A DNA stretch of 64,000 nt from Pseudomonas mucoides (GCF_015461845.1 NZ_JACOPW010000001.1:310001-374000); one strand, 5' to 3'. Shown: positions 1 to 9,571, numbered from the stretch's first letter. Numbers and translations: made by a program. The notes: generated by a model from the letters alone, not told the origin.

Positions 1-1
1 G

Positions 2-883
2 TTTTTCGTCTGGTTGAACCCGACCCGCATGCACATCGTTACCCACCTTTCCGACAAGTACGAAGGCATGCGCAATGCAGAAAACGGCTGGTCGGAACAG
101 GAAGCCGGCATGGCTCAGCTCGATGACGTCGTCGGCGATGTCATGGCCAAGCTGAAAAAAGACGGGCTGGATGACAACACCATCGTGGTCTTCACCACGG
201 ACAATGGTGCGGAAAACTTCACCTGGCCGGACGGTGGCACCACCCCGTTTGCGATGGGTAAGGGCACGGTGATGGAAGGCGGTTTCCGGGTACCGGCCAT
301 TATCCGCTGGCCGGGCAAAGTGCCGGCCAACCAGGTCGCCAACGGCATCATCTCGGGCATGGACTGGTTCCCGACCCTGGTCGCGGCGGCGGGCAACCCG
401 AACATCACCGCAGAACTGCTCAAGGGCAAACAACTGGGCGATACCACCTACAAGGTGCACCTCGACGGTTACGACCAGACGCCGATGATTACCGGCAAAG
501 GTCCGTCCAACCGGCATGAAATCTTCTACTTTGGAGAGAGCACCCTCGGTGCAGTGCGCATTGATGACTACAAATATCGTTTCATTGACCAGCCGAGTGC
601 ATGGCTGGGAGCAAAAGTGGCGGTGGACGTGCCCTACCTGACCAACCTGCGACTCGACCCGTTTGAGCGCATGGGTTGGGCGAACAATGGGGCTGCGCAA
701 GGTTCGACGCAATACTTTGACTGGTTCAAGTTCCAGTTCTGGCGTTTTGTGTTTGTCCAGCAACAGGTGGCCAAACTGGCTGAGACCGCCATCGAGTTCC
801 CGCCGATGCAAAAAGGCGCGAGCTTCAACCTCGACTCGGTCAAAGCCAAGATCGAAGCGGCCCGGGCAGCCATGGGCAAGTAA
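2..883 (+). CDS. Arylsulfatase, C-terminal part (5' end outside window)
   Basis: This is the C-terminal part of a type I sulfatase that would hydrolyse sulfate esters. The frame is open from base 2 and reads FFVWLNPTRMHIVTH, a stretch typical of the middle of arylsulfatases. It continues through a TTDNGAENFTWPDGG segment, which carries the metal-site Asp-Asn typical of the family, and then an MEGGFRVPAIIRWPG block. The formylglycine motif (C/S-x-P-x-R) lies upstream of the window, so catalytic competence cannot be judged. A hairpin follows the stop. It is an ordinary family member with no visible defect; the exact substrate is unknown. Confidence 0.88.
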   Translation, partial: FFVWLNPTRMHIVTHLSDKYEGMRNAENGWSEQEAGMAQLDDVVGDVMAKLKKDGLDDNTIVVFTTDNGAENFTWPDGGTTPFAMGKGTVMEGGFRVPAIIRWPGKVPANQVANGIISGMDWFPTLVAAAGNPNITAELLKGKQLGDTTYKVHLDGYDQTPMITGKGPSNRHEIFYFGESTLGAVRIDDYKYRFIDQPSAWLGAKVAVDVPYLTNLRLDPFERMGWANNGAAQGSTQYFDWFKFQFWRFVFVQQQVAKLAETAIEFPPMQKGASFNLDSVKAKIEAARAAMGK

Positions 884-896
884 GCAGCCGAATCCA

Positions 897-920
897 AGGG
901 TGGCTGGCGTCAGCTACCCT
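897..920. terminator. Hairpin after the sulfatase gene
   Basis: AAGGGTGGCT and AGCTACCCTT form a 10-bp stem with one G:T pair and a short GGCGTC loop, 14 bases after the sulfatase stop. There is no U-run, so it is only a possible terminator or mRNA-stabilising hairpin before the FadL-type gene. Confidence 0.35.
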
Positions 921-951
921 TGTTCGAAGGGAATAATGCCGGGGGAAATCC

Positions 952-2220
952 ATGACAACAAGAACAGTTGCTTTACCCACTTTCACCCTCCTTGCGCTGT
1001 GCTGCCAGCAAGCCTGGGCCGGGGGCATCATGCTCTACGAAATCGGCACGGATAACACCGGCCTGGCCAACGCCGGCGCCGCCGCCCGCGCTCAAGGCCC
1101 CTCGACCATCGCCAGTAACCCGGCCGGCATGAGTTACTTGCCGGGCACGCAGATCACGGGCGGTTTGCAAGTGCTTTACGGTGACCTGTCCTTCGATCGA
1201 GATTCCGGCACCAATACCCCCGGCAGCGGCAGTGGCAATGCCCTCGACCCGATTCCTGGCGGCAGCTTCTTTATCACCCATGAACTCGACGATCACTGGA
1301 GCGTCGGTTTCGGCCAGTACGGCGATTTCGGTCTGGCGGTCAATTACGACAACGACTGGTCCGGCCGCTACTTCGCGCAAAACTCCAGCCTGCTGGGTTT
1401 GTCCCTGGTGCCCAGCGTGGCGTATCGCTTCAACGAGCAATGGTCGGTCGGTGTGGGCGTCAAGGCCATGTACGGCATGTTGCAGGCGGACACCGCCATC
1501 GACCGCTCCCCCTTGGGTCTCACCGACCGCGCGGACGGCCAGTACAAATACAAGGACGGCACCTGGGGCTACGGCGCTAACGTGGGGGTGATCTATGCCC
1601 CACAGGCCGGCACGCGCATTGGCCTGACCTACACCAGCAAGGTAGACCTGGATTTCGAAGACCGACTGGATGTGAAAGGCGATGGTCGTTTGCTGGATCG
1701 CATCAACAACACCAATACCAAACTCGACATAACGGTGCCGCAAACTGTCACCTTGAGCCTGTATCAACAACTGGATCGGCAATGGGCCTTGCTGGCCTCG
1801 GCCAACTGGCAGGACTGGTCGGAGTTCGGTGACATCGGCGTACAGGTCGACACCACGGCAGCGGGGGCGCAATCAAAAACGGTCGATGCCGGCTTCAAGG
1901 ACACCTGGCACCTCTCCCTTGGCGCGCAATACCAGGCCACCGAACAATGGTTGTGGAACGTCGGCGTGGCGTACGACAGCAGTGCCGTTTCCGACAGCAA
2001 TCGCAGCGTCATCGTGCCAATGAACGAAAGCTGGCGCATTGCGACAGGAGCCACCTATGCTCTTAACAAAGACACCGACGTCAATGTCAGTTGGGCCATG
2101 GTCTGGCTGGGTGACATGCCCGTCGAGCAGACCAAAACCGTTTCGGGCAATCGAATTTCCGGTCAATTCGACAACGCCTGGATACAAGCGCTGACCGGGA
2201 ACATGACTTGGCGTTTTTGA
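952..2220 (+). CDS. FadL/OmpP1-family outer membrane transport protein
   Basis: A 422-residue outer-membrane beta-barrel of the FadL/TodX family, which lets hydrophobic molecules such as long-chain fatty acids or aromatics diffuse into the periplasm. Residues 1-23 form a signal peptide ending AWA. The family's N-terminal NPAGM motif is at about residues 56-60, many amphipathic strands follow, and the chain ends in Phe (TWRF) as expected for BAM-assembled barrels. The length is normal. It lies 68 bases downstream of the sulfatase and 50 bases upstream of a DUF3313 lipoprotein, so the three may be co-transcribed. The substrate cannot be deduced; import of a sulfated hydrophobic compound would fit the neighbour but is speculation. 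Confidence 0.88.
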   Translation: MTTRTVALPTFTLLALCCQQAWAGGIMLYEIGTDNTGLANAGAAARAQGPSTIASNPAGMSYLPGTQITGGLQVLYGDLSFDRDSGTNTPGSGSGNALDPIPGGSFFITHELDDHWSVGFGQYGDFGLAVNYDNDWSGRYFAQNSSLLGLSLVPSVAYRFNEQWSVGVGVKAMYGMLQADTAIDRSPLGLTDRADGQYKYKDGTWGYGANVGVIYAPQAGTRIGLTYTSKVDLDFEDRLDVKGDGRLLDRINNTNTKLDITVPQTVTLSLYQQLDRQWALLASANWQDWSEFGDIGVQVDTTAAGAQSKTVDAGFKDTWHLSLGAQYQATEQWLWNVGVAYDSSAVSDSNRSVIVPMNESWRIATGATYALNKDTDVNVSWAMVWLGDMPVEQTKTVSGNRISGQFDNAWIQALTGNMTWRF

Positions 2221-2270
2221 TGTGTAGTTAATGAAAAAAAAATGACTCAAACCATGGAGTAAACACCACT

Positions 2271-2951
2271 ATGAATCTGTCCCGAAACCTGTTCATCGGT
2301 GCTGCACTGACCGGCGTGTTGCTAAGCGGTTGTACTTCAAAAGTCACAGAGAAGGAGCAGTACTCCGGCTACCTGTCCAGTTACAACAACCTGAAAGAAG
2401 TCGAAACACCAAGCGGTGGCACGGCGATGCGCTGGGTGAGCCCGTCGTGGAATCCGAATGCGTATGACACCGTGGCGTTCAACAAGCTGGAACTCTATCC
2501 GGCGCCGAAACCCAATGAACGGGTGAATCAGCAGACGCTGACCGACATCCAGAACTACATGACCAGCAAGGCCAAAGCCACGCTGGGCACTAAATACCGG
2601 ATTGTGAGCAACTCGACGTCGGCACCGGCCGGTTCCAGGACCTTGATCCTGCGCGCAGCCATCACCGGGGTCAGCGCCTCGAACGAAGGCATGAAGTGGT
2701 ATGAAGTCGTTCCAATCGCTGCCGTCGTCGGCGCGACACAGGCGGCGACCGGTCACCGTGACCAGGACACCGAGCTGTACATCGAGGCTGAGTTTGTCGA
2801 CGCCAATACCAATCAGACCGTAGGCCGGGTTGTGCGCAAGGTCTTTGGCACCACACTGGAAAACGAAAGCCAGAAAGTCACTGCCAAGGATTTCAAAGTG
2901 GCCATCGACAAGCTGAACTCCGACTTGTGGGCGTTCATCAATAAAAAATAA
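2271..2951 (+). CDS. DUF3313 lipoprotein
   Basis: A 226-residue lipoprotein. The signal peptide ends in a lipobox LLSGC with Cys21 as the lipidated residue. The mature part (YSGYLSSYNNLKEV followed by RWVSPSW) matches the DUF3313 family of gammaproteobacterial cell-envelope lipoproteins, whose function is not established. A GGAG-like site (atggagtaaacacc) precedes the ATG. It follows the FadL-type porin on the same strand, so an envelope partner role is plausible. A strong symmetrical terminator lies just after the stop. Confidence 0.8.
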   Translation: MNLSRNLFIGAALTGVLLSGCTSKVTEKEQYSGYLSSYNNLKEVETPSGGTAMRWVSPSWNPNAYDTVAFNKLELYPAPKPNERVNQQTLTDIQNYMTSKAKATLGTKYRIVSNSTSAPAGSRTLILRAAITGVSASNEGMKWYEVVPIAAVVGATQAATGHRDQDTELYIEAEFVDANTNQTVGRVVRKVFGTTLENESQKVTAKDFKVAIDKLNSDLWAFINKK

Positions 2952-2979
2952 CCGTTTATCAAGCAACAAAGAGAAACGA

Positions 2980-3005
2980 CCAGCGCCCCATTAAAGGGGC
3001 GCTGG
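2980..3005. terminator. Bidirectional terminator between DUF3313 gene and ligD
   Basis: CCAGCGCCCC and GGGGCGCTGG form a perfect 10-bp stem with an ATTAAA loop. It sits in the 69-base gap between two convergent genes and can serve both strands. Confidence 0.75.
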
Positions 3006-3020
3006 CATTTCAAACGCCGA

Positions 3021-5600
3021 TTATTTTTTCATCCCCACCCGCCGTCGCATCTCGGCCGTAATCGTCTGCCGGGTTTTCCTGAGGTCCGCCCATGGCTCAT
3101 CGCCCACTTCGGCCAGGCGCTCATGCACGTTGTGCACGTTCCACTGATTGCCGCCCTTGAGTTCAGCCACCTCCTCGCGAAAGATCGGCACCGACACCGG
3201 CAACCCTTCTCGGGTGCGCGCTGCGTAAGCGCAAATGGTGGTGGCGCCCAGACCGTTGCGCAGGTAATCGATGAAAATCCGCCCTACCCGGTTCTTCGGT
3301 CCCGACACCGCGGAAAACCGTTCCGGCAAGAGCTTGGCCATGTGACTGACTATCGCATGGCTGAAGTCCTTCACCTCGTCCCAACCGAGCTTGCGGGTCA
3401 GCGGCACCACCAGGTGGATACCCTTGCCGCCACTGGTTTTGAGAAACGCTTTCAATCCCAGTTCATCGAGTATCGACAACGTTAGCTGTGTCGCCTCGAC
3501 CATGCTTTTCCACGGCAGCGCCGGGTCCGGGTCGAGGTCGAGCACGAAGCGGTCGGGCCGGTCGAGGTTGTCCGAGGTGGCATTCCAGGTGTGCAGTTCC
3601 ACGGTGCTCATCTGCACGGCGCCGATCAGCGCTTCGACGTTGTTGATGATCATCACCGGTTGGCCGGTGAGTTCCTTGTCCAGCGTGGTGATGCCCGGAA
3701 TGGCCAGGCGCTCGGCGTTTTTCTGGAAAAACAGTTCACCACCGATACCGTCCGGCGCACGCACCAGTGCCACGGGACGGTCCTTGAGTTCGGGCAAAAT
3801 CCATTCGGCGACACTGGCGTAATATTCAGCCAATTGCACCTTGGTGGTGCCGCTGGAGGCGTCAATTACCCGGTCAGGATGAGTGATGCGCACCTTGCCC
3901 GCGCCCAGGCCGATCTGCGACGGCGCGGGTGAATCGGTTTTCTTTTTCGCTGCCGGGGCGGGTTTTTTCTCTGGGATCTTCACCACGTTCGGGCGCTCCT
4001 CAGTGATGCTCTCAGCGGGTTTGTCATCGCGCAGGCCATGGAACACTGCATGACGCACCGAGCCTTCCTTGGTCATCTCGGCGAAGGCCACTTCCGCCAA
4101 CAGAGTGGGTTTGAGCCAGTGCACACCCTTGGCCTCGAAACCGGTCGGTGGATTGACCACCGACGGTTTCTTCGCCAGCAACGGTTTCAGCTGCGCGTAG
4201 ATGCGTTTGAGGGTCGTCTCGTTGAACCCGGTGCCGACCTTGCCAGCGTAACGCAACTTGCCGCTGTCACGGTCATGCAAGCCGAGCAGCAATGCACCGA
4301 ATGCGTTGCGCGAACCTTTCGGGTCGGTGTAGCCGACCACCACGAATTCCTGGCGGTGTTTGCACTTTAGCTTGATCCAGTCGCTGCTGCGCCGGGACAC
4401 GTAAGGCGAACCCAGTCGTTTGCCGATCAGCCCTTCCATCTGCATCTGGCAGGCGCTGTTAAGCAAGGCTTCCGGCGCTTCGCCAAACGAATCCGAGAAG
4501 CGCAGCAACGGGTCGTGATTGGCGTTGAGCACAGTCGCCAGCGCCACCCGGCGTTCTTCGACCGGCACCTCGCGCAGGTCCACGCCGTTGAGGTAAGGCA
4601 GGTCGAACAGGTAGTACAGGATGTTGGCGCTGGCACCGGCGTCGAAGGCATTTTGCAGCGCCTGAAAGTCCGGCACGCCCTGCTCGTTGGCCACCACCAT
4701 TTCACCGTCGAGCCAGGCCGATTCGAGGCCCAGCGCCGCTAACGCTTCGGCTTGTTTGGGCAATTTGTGGGTCCAGTCGTGACCGTTGCGGGTGAACAGT
4801 TTGACCTCGTCGTGATTGATGCGGGCCATGATCCGGTAGCCGTCAAACTTGATTTCATAACTCCACTCGCCGTCCGGGGCCTTCTCCACTAGCGTGGCCA
4901 GTTCGGGTTTGAGCTGGTCGGGCAGTTGGGCTTTGCGGGCGCCGGTGAGCGGCGCCGATTTTACTTTGGGTACAGCCTTGCGCGCGGGTTGCTTGACGGC
5001 TTTGGGTTTAGCCGCTGACCTGGATTTTTTGGCGACGATGGTCCGGTCACTCAGCACGCTGTCGGGCTCGGCCGCGACCACGTCGTAATCACTCTCGGGT
5101 TTGGCCGCGCTGTCCTGGTGTTTGATCAAAAACCACTGCTCCTGCTTGCCCGGCATGTGCGTGCGCACCAGGTTCCAGAGCCCGCCGAGCTTCTCGCCTT
5201 GCAGCTCGAACTTGAGCTTGCCCTTGGCGTAGGCCTTGGCCGGATCCTCCTGCGGGATCCACACGCCACGGTCCCAGACGATCACATCACCAGCCCCGTA
5301 ATGGCCTTCCGGGATGCTGCCCTCGAAGGTCGCGTAGTCCAGCGGATGGTCTTCGACGTGGACCGCCAGGCGCTTGACCTTGGGGTCGAGCGACGGGCCT
5401 TTGGGCACCGCCCAGCTTTTCAGGGCGCCATCGAGTTCCAGGCGAAAGTCGTAATGCAGGTGTGAGGCGTCATGCTTCTGAATGCAGAATTGCAGCGCGT
5501 GATCTTTCGCGGCTTTTTTACCCCGGCGTTGGTTCGCGGCGGGCTCAGAGGTCGCCGAAAAATCGCGCATGCGGTTGTAGTCGTCGAGGTTCTTGTTCAT
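3021..5600 (-). CDS. ligD: ATP-dependent DNA ligase D (NHEJ)
   Basis: An 859-residue multifunctional ligase of bacterial non-homologous end joining, working with Ku. Domain order is phosphoesterase-ligase-polymerase, as in P. aeruginosa LigD. In the N-terminal phosphoesterase (about 1-160) His43, His49, Asp51 and His85 correspond to the known metal and catalytic residues. A Lys/Ala/Pro-rich linker follows (about 185-225). The ligase domain has the adenylated lysine in EIKFDGYR (Lys251). The C-terminal primase-polymerase domain carries FVLDLDPDP and GGKGIHLVVPL. The ATG overlaps the stop of the upstream methyltransferase gene (ATGA), so the two are translationally coupled. No ku gene is visible in this window. 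Confidence 0.96.
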   Translation of the reverse strand: MNKNLDDYNRMRDFSATSEPAANQRRGKKAAKDHALQFCIQKHDASHLHYDFRLELDGALKSWAVPKGPSLDPKVKRLAVHVEDHPLDYATFEGSIPEGHYGAGDVIVWDRGVWIPQEDPAKAYAKGKLKFELQGEKLGGLWNLVRTHMPGKQEQWFLIKHQDSAAKPESDYDVVAAEPDSVLSDRTIVAKKSRSAAKPKAVKQPARKAVPKVKSAPLTGARKAQLPDQLKPELATLVEKAPDGEWSYEIKFDGYRIMARINHDEVKLFTRNGHDWTHKLPKQAEALAALGLESAWLDGEMVVANEQGVPDFQALQNAFDAGASANILYYLFDLPYLNGVDLREVPVEERRVALATVLNANHDPLLRFSDSFGEAPEALLNSACQMQMEGLIGKRLGSPYVSRRSSDWIKLKCKHRQEFVVVGYTDPKGSRNAFGALLLGLHDRDSGKLRYAGKVGTGFNETTLKRIYAQLKPLLAKKPSVVNPPTGFEAKGVHWLKPTLLAEVAFAEMTKEGSVRHAVFHGLRDDKPAESITEERPNVVKIPEKKPAPAAKKKTDSPAPSQIGLGAGKVRITHPDRVIDASSGTTKVQLAEYYASVAEWILPELKDRPVALVRAPDGIGGELFFQKNAERLAIPGITTLDKELTGQPVMIINNVEALIGAVQMSTVELHTWNATSDNLDRPDRFVLDLDPDPALPWKSMVEATQLTLSILDELGLKAFLKTSGGKGIHLVVPLTRKLGWDEVKDFSHAIVSHMAKLLPERFSAVSGPKNRVGRIFIDYLRNGLGATTICAYAARTREGLPVSVPIFREEVAELKGGNQWNVHNVHERLAEVGDEPWADLRKTRQTITAEMRRRVGMKK

Positions 5601-6592
5601 GGCGCACCTGCTGCTGACTCAACAATCCCTCCGATACCGGGGCCGGCTCGCGTAACGGTCAGCGCCACCACCGCAATCCGCTCCACCCGTTGATAGCCCG
5701 GGGTCAGCAACTCTTCACCGAACACGTCGGGATCGAGCTCGCGGTAGGTCCAGCCGAACATCGGCGACTCAAGGCGCGGGGTCAGCGCTTGCAGGAAAGG
5801 ATCGTGGCCATCGATCATCGCCACCCCGGTGTACAACACCAGCGAACCACCGGGCGCCAATCGATTCAAGGCTTGCTCGACAATGCGCAGCGACAGTTGC
5901 GCACCGAACGCCCCGCCGCCATGTCGGTAGGCGCGCTCGGCCGGGTCGGCCATGTAGGGTGGGTTGGCGACGATCAAGTCGAACTGACCGTCGACGTCTT
6001 GCAGCACATCGCTGGTCTCGACGCTGACATTGGCTACTTCGGCGAGCGCGGCATTGATCGTGGTCAGGCGCAGCGCCGCCGGGTTGATGTCCACGGCCAG
6101 CACTTCGGCTTCCCGGCGCGCGCGGGCAATCACAATCGCGCCGACCCCGGCACCACAGCCGATGTCCACGGCGCGCCGGATCGGGGCGAAATTCTGTTGC
6201 AGATGGGCATGGATCAGTTGCGCAAACCGGTAAGTGTCTGGTCCGAAGAACACTGCGTCCGCCGCGTCGGTGGGAAAGGCGGAGTGCACAAACAGCAGGT
6301 CATCCAGGCTCGACCAGCGCACCCGGCTTTTCAGGTGACCGTTGCCTTCCTCGAGCACGCCAGCCCGTTGCAATTGAAGCTGCTCATCCGCCGACAACAA
6401 ACCGGGCTCGAACGGCCGCGACCAACCGAACACATCGCGCAGGGTCTGGGCCTGTCGCCCGAAGGCACGATCAAGCACGCGCTGATGCGTCAGCGGTGTC
6501 GGTGTGATGAATCGATAGCCGTCAGCCTGCAAGCGGCGTCCCAGTTGCAGTAACGCCAGGTCGGCAGCGCTCAGGTGTTCTTCCTGATTCAT
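5597..6592 (-). CDS. Class I SAM methyltransferase with NPPY motif
   Basis: A 331-residue SAM-dependent methyltransferase. The SAM-binding loop is AVDIGCGAGVGAIV, the acidic residue ending strand 2 is in LAVDIN, and the catalytic motif IVANPPYMADP is that of N-methyltransferases acting on Gln, adenine or guanine amino groups (PrmC/RlmG-like). An N-terminal domain of about 130 residues precedes it. AAGGAG sits 8 bases before the ATG. It overlaps ligD by 4 bases and follows the haem-oxygenase-fold gene by 10 bases, so the three form one operon. The substrate is unknown; PrmC itself is normally encoded beside prfA, so this is a paralogue. Confidence 0.82.
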   Translation of the reverse strand: MNQEEHLSAADLALLQLGRRLQADGYRFITPTPLTHQRVLDRAFGRQAQTLRDVFGWSRPFEPGLLSADEQLQLQRAGVLEEGNGHLKSRVRWSSLDDLLFVHSAFPTDAADAVFFGPDTYRFAQLIHAHLQQNFAPIRRAVDIGCGAGVGAIVIARARREAEVLAVDINPAALRLTTINAALAEVANVSVETSDVLQDVDGQFDLIVANPPYMADPAERAYRHGGGAFGAQLSLRIVEQALNRLAPGGSLVLYTGVAMIDGHDPFLQALTPRLESPMFGWTYRELDPDVFGEELLTPGYQRVERIAVVALTVTRAGPGIGGIVESAAGAP

Positions 6593-6602
6593 GTAAGGCT
6601 CC

Positions 6603-7979
6603 TTAGCGAAGGCTGGACTTGAGCTCGATAAAACGACGCGTGGCCAGCAGACCGGCGGGATGCGCGTGGCGCTGCGCCGACAGCCACGGGATCAGCACTT
6701 GCATCTGTTCGGCAGCGGGTCGTCCTCCCAGCGCGGACTGCAGGCTCTGGACATCCGGATCGCTGGCCGGCAATTGCGGTTCGATGTCGTCGTGTTGGCT
6801 GCGGCGATAGGCCGGTGGTGGGCACTCGGGTGTCCAGTCGCCGGCAATCCAGTCGTGCAGCAGCTGTTTTTCATAAGGGCTGAACACCCCGAACATGGCC
6901 GCGCCGTCACCCTCGATCAACTGCCAGAAACGGCTGGCTTGTGGGTCCTGGTGACGCTTGATCCAGCCCTTGTTTTCCAGGGCGGTGAGGAAACCGGGCA
7001 ACTGCTCGGGCGCCGATAACCACTGGTTGACGGTCTTGCCTTCAAATCGGCAGTAGTCGGAATGCATGTGCTGGCCGAACGGGCGTTTGCGCTCCAGCAT
7101 GTTCAGCACTTCGCGGTAGAGGTCGAACGATTCGATGATCGCCCGACTGCCCTGCCCGAGATCATTCAGCCGATAGCCCAGCGCGACCCGCCGCAAAAAC
7201 TCGTCACGATCACCTTCCAGCGGCATCAGTTGCGATACTGCCTGCACGGCTTTGTGCGCGTGGCCGGTGCTGGCGTTGTCGATGGTCACGTGGAGCGTGA
7301 AGTAATACGGATCGATGCCGAGCTCGGCGAGTTCATAGGCGCTGATCAGCAGGTGCAGCGGCAGTTGTTCATAGCCCAGGTTATAGCCGATCACCTCGGG
7401 CAGGCATTCGTCGGCGCACTCACCCAACGCCAGCTGAATCGCGCCTTGCAGGTAATACTCGTCGGCAATGACGCCGCTGTTCTGCAAACCCAGATCGGCC
7501 AATAGCCTGTGATAAATCACCACATGGTTCTGCGCCGGGTTGCCGTCGCCCAACTCTTCCAGATAGGTGCAAATCAGTCCGTCGAAACGCGGATCGCGCC
7601 AGTGTTGCAGCAACCCGGACAGCCAGGCGCCGTCGACCAGTTTGGTGGGGGCAACCGCTTGCAGGAAAAACAGGGCGTGAGCCTTGTTGCTGAAGTACTG
7701 TCGCCCGCCTCCGGCTTTGCGGGCTTTCAGGTACTCGGCGTATTGGCGGGCCACTTCGGCAAAGTGTTGTTCGACGAAGCCTTGCAGGGCCGACAGGTCT
7801 TGCGGCATGTCCTGCGCAAGGTGCTCTGCATGCTGGAGTTGTGCGTGCAGAAATGTGCGCGCAAGAGGCTGGGCATTATCGCTCAGCAGCAACTGCTCGT
7901 AGGTTTGCTTCAGGCTGCCAACGGCAGTCATTGCCTGCGCATGGGCAGGCCGGGAGTGGAGTCGTGTCAGGGCAGTCAT
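6603..7979 (-). CDS. Iron-containing redox enzyme family protein (haem-oxygenase-like fold)
   Basis: A 458-residue protein of the haem-oxygenase-like diiron oxidase/oxygenase superfamily. The helical core carries spaced Glu/His ligands: an ELGDGNPAQNH block near residue 142, a DEYYLQGAIQ segment, and a later LHVTIDNASTGHAH block. Members of this superfamily oxidise diverse small molecules; the substrate here is unknown. It is the first gene of a leftward operon with the NPPY methyltransferase and ligD. GAGAGATGCG precedes the ATG. Length and motifs look intact. The functional call rests on fold-level recognition only. Confidence 0.72.
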   Translation of the reverse strand: MTALTRLHSRPAHAQAMTAVGSLKQTYEQLLLSDNAQPLARTFLHAQLQHAEHLAQDMPQDLSALQGFVEQHFAEVARQYAEYLKARKAGGGRQYFSNKAHALFFLQAVAPTKLVDGAWLSGLLQHWRDPRFDGLICTYLEELGDGNPAQNHVVIYHRLLADLGLQNSGVIADEYYLQGAIQLALGECADECLPEVIGYNLGYEQLPLHLLISAYELAELGIDPYYFTLHVTIDNASTGHAHKAVQAVSQLMPLEGDRDEFLRRVALGYRLNDLGQGSRAIIESFDLYREVLNMLERKRPFGQHMHSDYCRFEGKTVNQWLSAPEQLPGFLTALENKGWIKRHQDPQASRFWQLIEGDGAAMFGVFSPYEKQLLHDWIAGDWTPECPPPAYRRSQHDDIEPQLPASDPDVQSLQSALGGRPAAEQMQVLIPWLSAQRHAHPAGLLATRRFIELKSSLR

Positions 7980-8171
7980 GGGCGCATCTCTCGGTCTATG
8001 GCCAGTGGCAGGACGTTCAGCAACACGTCTCTACATCAGCAGAGCGACGACGCCGGAAAAAAATTCAATCGGCGTTGAAATTGCCCGGACAGACGGGCTT
8101 GTGGCGCAGCTCCGACGGTCATGTCAGTGAATATACTCAGCAGGTGCGGGTTCATTCTTCGGAGAGCAATC

Positions 8172-8606
8172 ATGCGAACGGTTCATGTCATCGAGTCGGC
8201 AACATCGCCGGCTGCGGTGAATGTCGTCGGCGAGAAAATCACGATTCTGGCCGGCGGTGATCTGAGCAAACCCTTTGAAATGCACATTCAGGAAGGTGTG
8301 CAAGGGGGCGGCCCGCCACCGCACTTTCATCCGTGGGACGAGGCGTTTTATGTGGTCGACGGGCAGGTTGAAGTGACGGTGGCGGGTGTGTCCAATACGG
8401 TTTCGGCCGGGGGGTATGTGCACATTCCCGGGGGGGCGATCCATGCTTACAAGAACATCAGCGCGACGGCGAAGATGATTGGTGTGGTGTCGGATCCGCG
8501 AGGTGGGCAGTTTTTTGCGGCGGTGGATCGGCTCAAAGTGCCTCAAGACCTGCCCCGGATACTGGAGATTGCCGAGTCGTATGGCGTGAGGTTTTTGGTC
8601 GGTTGA
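8172..8606 (+). CDS. Small cupin-domain protein
   Basis: A 144-residue single-domain cupin. Metal-ligand pattern: His51-x-His53, Glu57 (HFHPWDEAFY) in motif 1 and His91 (IPGGAIHAY) in motif 2, so a mononuclear metal site is complete. I chose the ATG at 8172, preceded by CGGAGAG, rather than an in-frame start 51 bases upstream. Such proteins may be dioxygenases, isomerases or sugar/ligand sensors; nothing in the sequence decides. It is transcribed alone, divergent from the redox-enzyme operon, and followed by a REPIN. Confidence 0.75.
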   Translation: MRTVHVIESATSPAAVNVVGEKITILAGGDLSKPFEMHIQEGVQGGGPPPHFHPWDEAFYVVDGQVEVTVAGVSNTVSAGGYVHIPGGAIHAYKNISATAKMIGVVSDPRGGQFFAAVDRLKVPQDLPRILEIAESYGVRFLVG

Positions 8607-8620
8607 CCGCGTTATCGTTC

Positions 8621-8702
8621 TTCGCGAGCAGGCTCACGCCTACATTTGACCGCGTTCTATCTGAAGTACGCGGTCAAATGTAGGCGTGAGCCTGCTCGCG
8701 AA
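8621..8702. repeat. REPIN (REP doublet) with perfect 34-bp arms
   Basis: Two inverted 34-base arms (8621-8654 and 8669-8702) match perfectly around a 14-base loop. Each arm contains the core GCGAGCAGGCTCACGCCTAC. It is the most regular of the eight such elements in this window and lies between the cupin and TerB-like genes. Confidence 0.9.
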
Positions 8703-8740
8703 AGCAATCTCATGAACAGCACAGCTTTTGTGCTCCCGTG

Positions 8741-9466
8741 TCAGGCACCACCACCCCTGGCCTGCTGCTCCAGATGCACCTGCAATTGCGGATCTATCTT
8801 CAGCGCCCCGGCCAGCTCATCCAGATAATTACGCTCAGCCTCGCCCTGGTCATTCACCAGCATCACACTCGCCAGGTACATCTCCGCCGCAATCGCCGGA
8901 TCAGTCGCCGACACCGCCACTTCGTTGGCATCCAGCGGCCGGGCGACCTCCTCATCCAGCCATTGCTGAAGGTCCGGGTCATCGGTGTGTTTGCCGATTT
9001 CAGCGCTGATCATCCCCTTCTCGGCGTCATCAATCCGGCCATCGGCCTTCGCCGCTGCAATCAATGCGCGCAGCACCGCATGGCTGTGATCTTCGACTTC
9101 CGGGCCGGACAACAGATCCACCGTGCGCGGTGCCTGTTGCGGGGCCGAGGCCTGACTGCGCTGCCAGGCCTGATACGCCTGAAAAGCCATCATCCCCAGC
9201 GACGCCAGCGCTGCATAGTTAGTGCCGCCACCGGAGCGAGTCTGGGTCGAGCCGCCCATCGGTGAACCGCCGCCGAGCAAACCACCGAGCAAGCCGCCCA
9301 GGCCGCCACCGCCAGCACTTGAGCCGGTCCCGCCGCCCATCAGGCCACCCAGCAAGCCGCCGAGGCCGCCGAGCGGGTCTTGCGACGACGCGCCACCGCC
9401 GCCCTGCTGCGTCATCGAGCCCTGGCCGGCCCGCAGTAATTGTTCGAGCAAATCGCTGGTGTTCAT
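8741..9466 (-). CDS. TerB-like DUF533 (YebE-type) protein
   Basis: A 241-residue protein. The N-terminal half is glycine-rich with repeated GGLLGGL(M/L)GGG blocks (about 30-70), followed by a hydrophobic NYAALASLGMMAFQAYQAWQ helix, then a C-terminal TerB-like helical domain (SHAVLRALIAAAKADGRID, with an acidic DDAEKG turn). This is the DUF533/YebE architecture of inner-membrane-associated proteins of unknown role. The ATG at 9466 (MNTSDLLEQLL) was chosen over a longer in-frame start because the family begins this way. No partner gene is evident. Confidence 0.8.
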   Translation of the reverse strand: MNTSDLLEQLLRAGQGSMTQQGGGGASSQDPLGGLGGLLGGLMGGGTGSSAGGGGLGGLLGGLLGGGSPMGGSTQTRSGGGTNYAALASLGMMAFQAYQAWQRSQASAPQQAPRTVDLLSGPEVEDHSHAVLRALIAAAKADGRIDDAEKGMISAEIGKHTDDPDLQQWLDEEVARPLDANEVAVSATDPAIAAEMYLASVMLVNDQGEAERNYLDELAGALKIDPQLQVHLEQQARGGGA

Positions 9467-9571
9467 GACGACGTCCTCATCAAACGAAAGTGACCCAGTC
9501 AGGCAACGATAGACCTCGCCTGCCAATGCGCCACCACCGTTGGGCTGACGTCAAACCTGCTCGCCCCAATG

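Noticed and set aside
1..883. Functional link between the sulfatase and the FGE-fold protein at 61066
   Set aside because: The latter lacks the catalytic cysteines, is a lipoprotein and sits in a type VI island 60 kb away.
8621..8702. Possible CRISPR repeat or sRNA gene
   Set aside because: It is a single inverted doublet without regular spacers; the sequence matches the REPIN type seen elsewhere in the window.
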